DNA from: Leptolyngbyaceae cyanobacterium SM1_3_5
Lineage (GTDB): Bacteria; Cyanobacteriota; Cyanobacteriia; Elainellales; Elainellaceae
Reading direction: 5' to 3'
NCBI GenBank assembly: GCA_012031475.1
Contig: JAAUTJ010000345.1
Coordinates: forward strand, 1 to 5,864
DNA: 5,864 nt
Of this stretch, positions 5,595 to 5,864 are shown one piece after another. The notes under the pieces were generated by a model. The model was not told the origin of the DNA and ran no database searches. It saw only the letters and a list, made by a program, of their open reading frames with translations. Position 1 is the stretch's first letter, and each line of letters opens with the position of its first letter. A program made the translations under genes and the position numbers.

Positions 5595-5682
5595 AGCACA
5601 ACGGCACGATCAAAATGACGGCCAGCAAGAGCGCAAAGGTAACGATCGGCTCGGTTGGATTCAAGACCAGCAGGATAGGCAT
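5545..5682 (-). CDS. Antiporter fragment 1: N-terminal membrane segment
   Basis: ATG 5682 encodes MPILLVLNPTEP followed by a hydrophobic helix (IVTFALLLAVILIVPLCF) and ERIKLPGLLGLL, the typical first helix and loop of CPA2 exchangers. After about codon 42 this frame loses family resemblance and continues as Arg/Asp-rich noise to 5071. The expected next motif, a glycine-rich GVVLG turn, is visible in the frame one base earlier (GSGVVLG), and the following QNGLNLL lies in the third frame. Two single-base losses about 20 bases apart explain this. Confidence 0.75.
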
Positions 5683-5703
5683 CGCGAGAGTGACAGCAGG
5701 TGA

Positions 5704-5864
5704 ATGGTAGAAGTCGCTACCCCATTAGAGCAGATCCCTTCCATTTGGCGGACAGAAGACGCCATGCCGCACCTCGACGCAGCGATCGCCCCTCGTCTAA
5801 AATGCTTCAGATCAACTGCTTCAGACAAAGCACTTGACGCGATGCCAGTTTGGTCATCGTCCTG
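5704..5864 (+). CDS. Possible N-terminal fragment of an unrecognised protein, open at the window edge
   Basis: From ATG 5704 the frame is open for 53 codons to the window edge, starting MVEVATPLEQIPSIWRTEDA and continuing MPHLDAAIAPRLK. A HIP1 octamer falls in frame. I do not recognise the family. AGGTGA directly precedes the ATG, which is too close for a standard Shine-Dalgarno spacing. The start is only 21 bp from the divergent antiporter start, leaving little room for two promoters, so one of the two starts may be wrong or this ORF may be spurious. The minus strand is also open in one frame here, so length alone proves little. Confidence 0.4.
   Translation, partial: MVEVATPLEQIPSIWRTEDAMPHLDAAIAPRLKCFRSTASDKALDAMPVWSSS

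Larger units (their letters stand above)
3579..5682 (-). pseudogene. CPA2-type cation/proton antiporter fused to two USP domains, broken by frameshifts
   Basis: Four minus-strand frames join into one protein: an inner-membrane Na+/H+ or K+/H+ exchanger (Kef/NapA-like, Pfam Na_H_Exchanger family) followed by two cytosolic universal-stress domains, a common cyanobacterial architecture. Five single-base losses are needed: two between about 5535 and 5560, one in the A6 run at 5013-5018, one in the T3 run at 3867-3869 and one in the T5 run at 3843-3847. The span of 2104 bases plus five is 2109, exactly 703 codons, giving about 702 residues, normal for the family. In rebuilt numbering the transporter covers about 1-389, USP1 about 413-550 and USP2 about 554-685. 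T162-D163 in ATIFTDIGALLVLA matches the transmembrane acidic motif of CPA2 exchangers. The start is ATG 5682 (MPILLVLNPTEP), without a clear Shine-Dalgarno sequence. The stop is TGA at 3581-3579. Ion specificity cannot be read. The sequence between lesions is well conserved, so error in the DNA sequence is likelier than real decay. Confidence 0.85.

Noticed and set aside
1..5864. Search for tRNA, rRNA, insertion sequences, integrase sites and CRISPR arrays
   Set aside because: No cloverleaf-like sequence, transposase motif, terminal inverted repeats or regularly spaced repeats were seen on reading both strands.

Overview
The window looks cyanobacterial. The 8-base palindrome GCGATCGC (HIP1), typical of many cyanobacterial genomes, occurs at least ten times (near 685, 1237, 1420, 2288, 2999, 3516, 3737, 4193, 4496 and 5782), against about 0.1 expected by chance in 5.9 kb. 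The gene content agrees: a secreted DUF3747 protein, a secreted DUF3887-type protein, a receiver-PAS-histidine kinase hybrid, and a CPA2 antiporter fused to universal-stress (USP) domains. The genus cannot be named from this sequence.

Layout, left to right. At 1-213 (minus) is an internal piece of a biotin carboxylase (AccC-like), abruptly joined inside a Pro/Thr-rich, GC-rich stretch to the DUF3747 gene (start at 824, minus). This reads as a misjoin or recombination scar. Next, on the same strand, is a small exported DUF3887-type protein (891-1310). A 372-bp gap (1311-1682) holds a three-copy 17-bp tandem repeat and a small dyad. A 64-residue ORF (1683-1877) is the only complete plus-strand gene. 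It converges on the hybrid kinase (1946-3448, minus). A 130-bp spacer with two short direct repeats separates the kinase from a roughly 700-residue antiporter-USP gene (3579-5682, minus). A possible divergent plus-strand gene starts at 5704 and runs off the right edge.

The main message is about sequence integrity. The antiporter gene is split over several reading frames by five inferred single-base losses. Adding those five bases to the 2104-base span gives 2109, exactly 703 codons. The kinase frame stays open, but two compensating indels garble about 34 residues that should carry the G1 ATP-binding box. Most lesions lie in short homopolymers and the protein signal is well preserved between them, so base-calling or assembly error is more likely than gene decay.

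Functionally, the kinase is a cytosolic two-component protein and the antiporter is a membrane cation/proton exchanger with cytosolic nucleotide-binding-type USP domains. Their adjacency could reflect ionic or stress signalling, but only gene order suggests it. I found no convincing new biological system, CRISPR array, RNA gene or mobile element.
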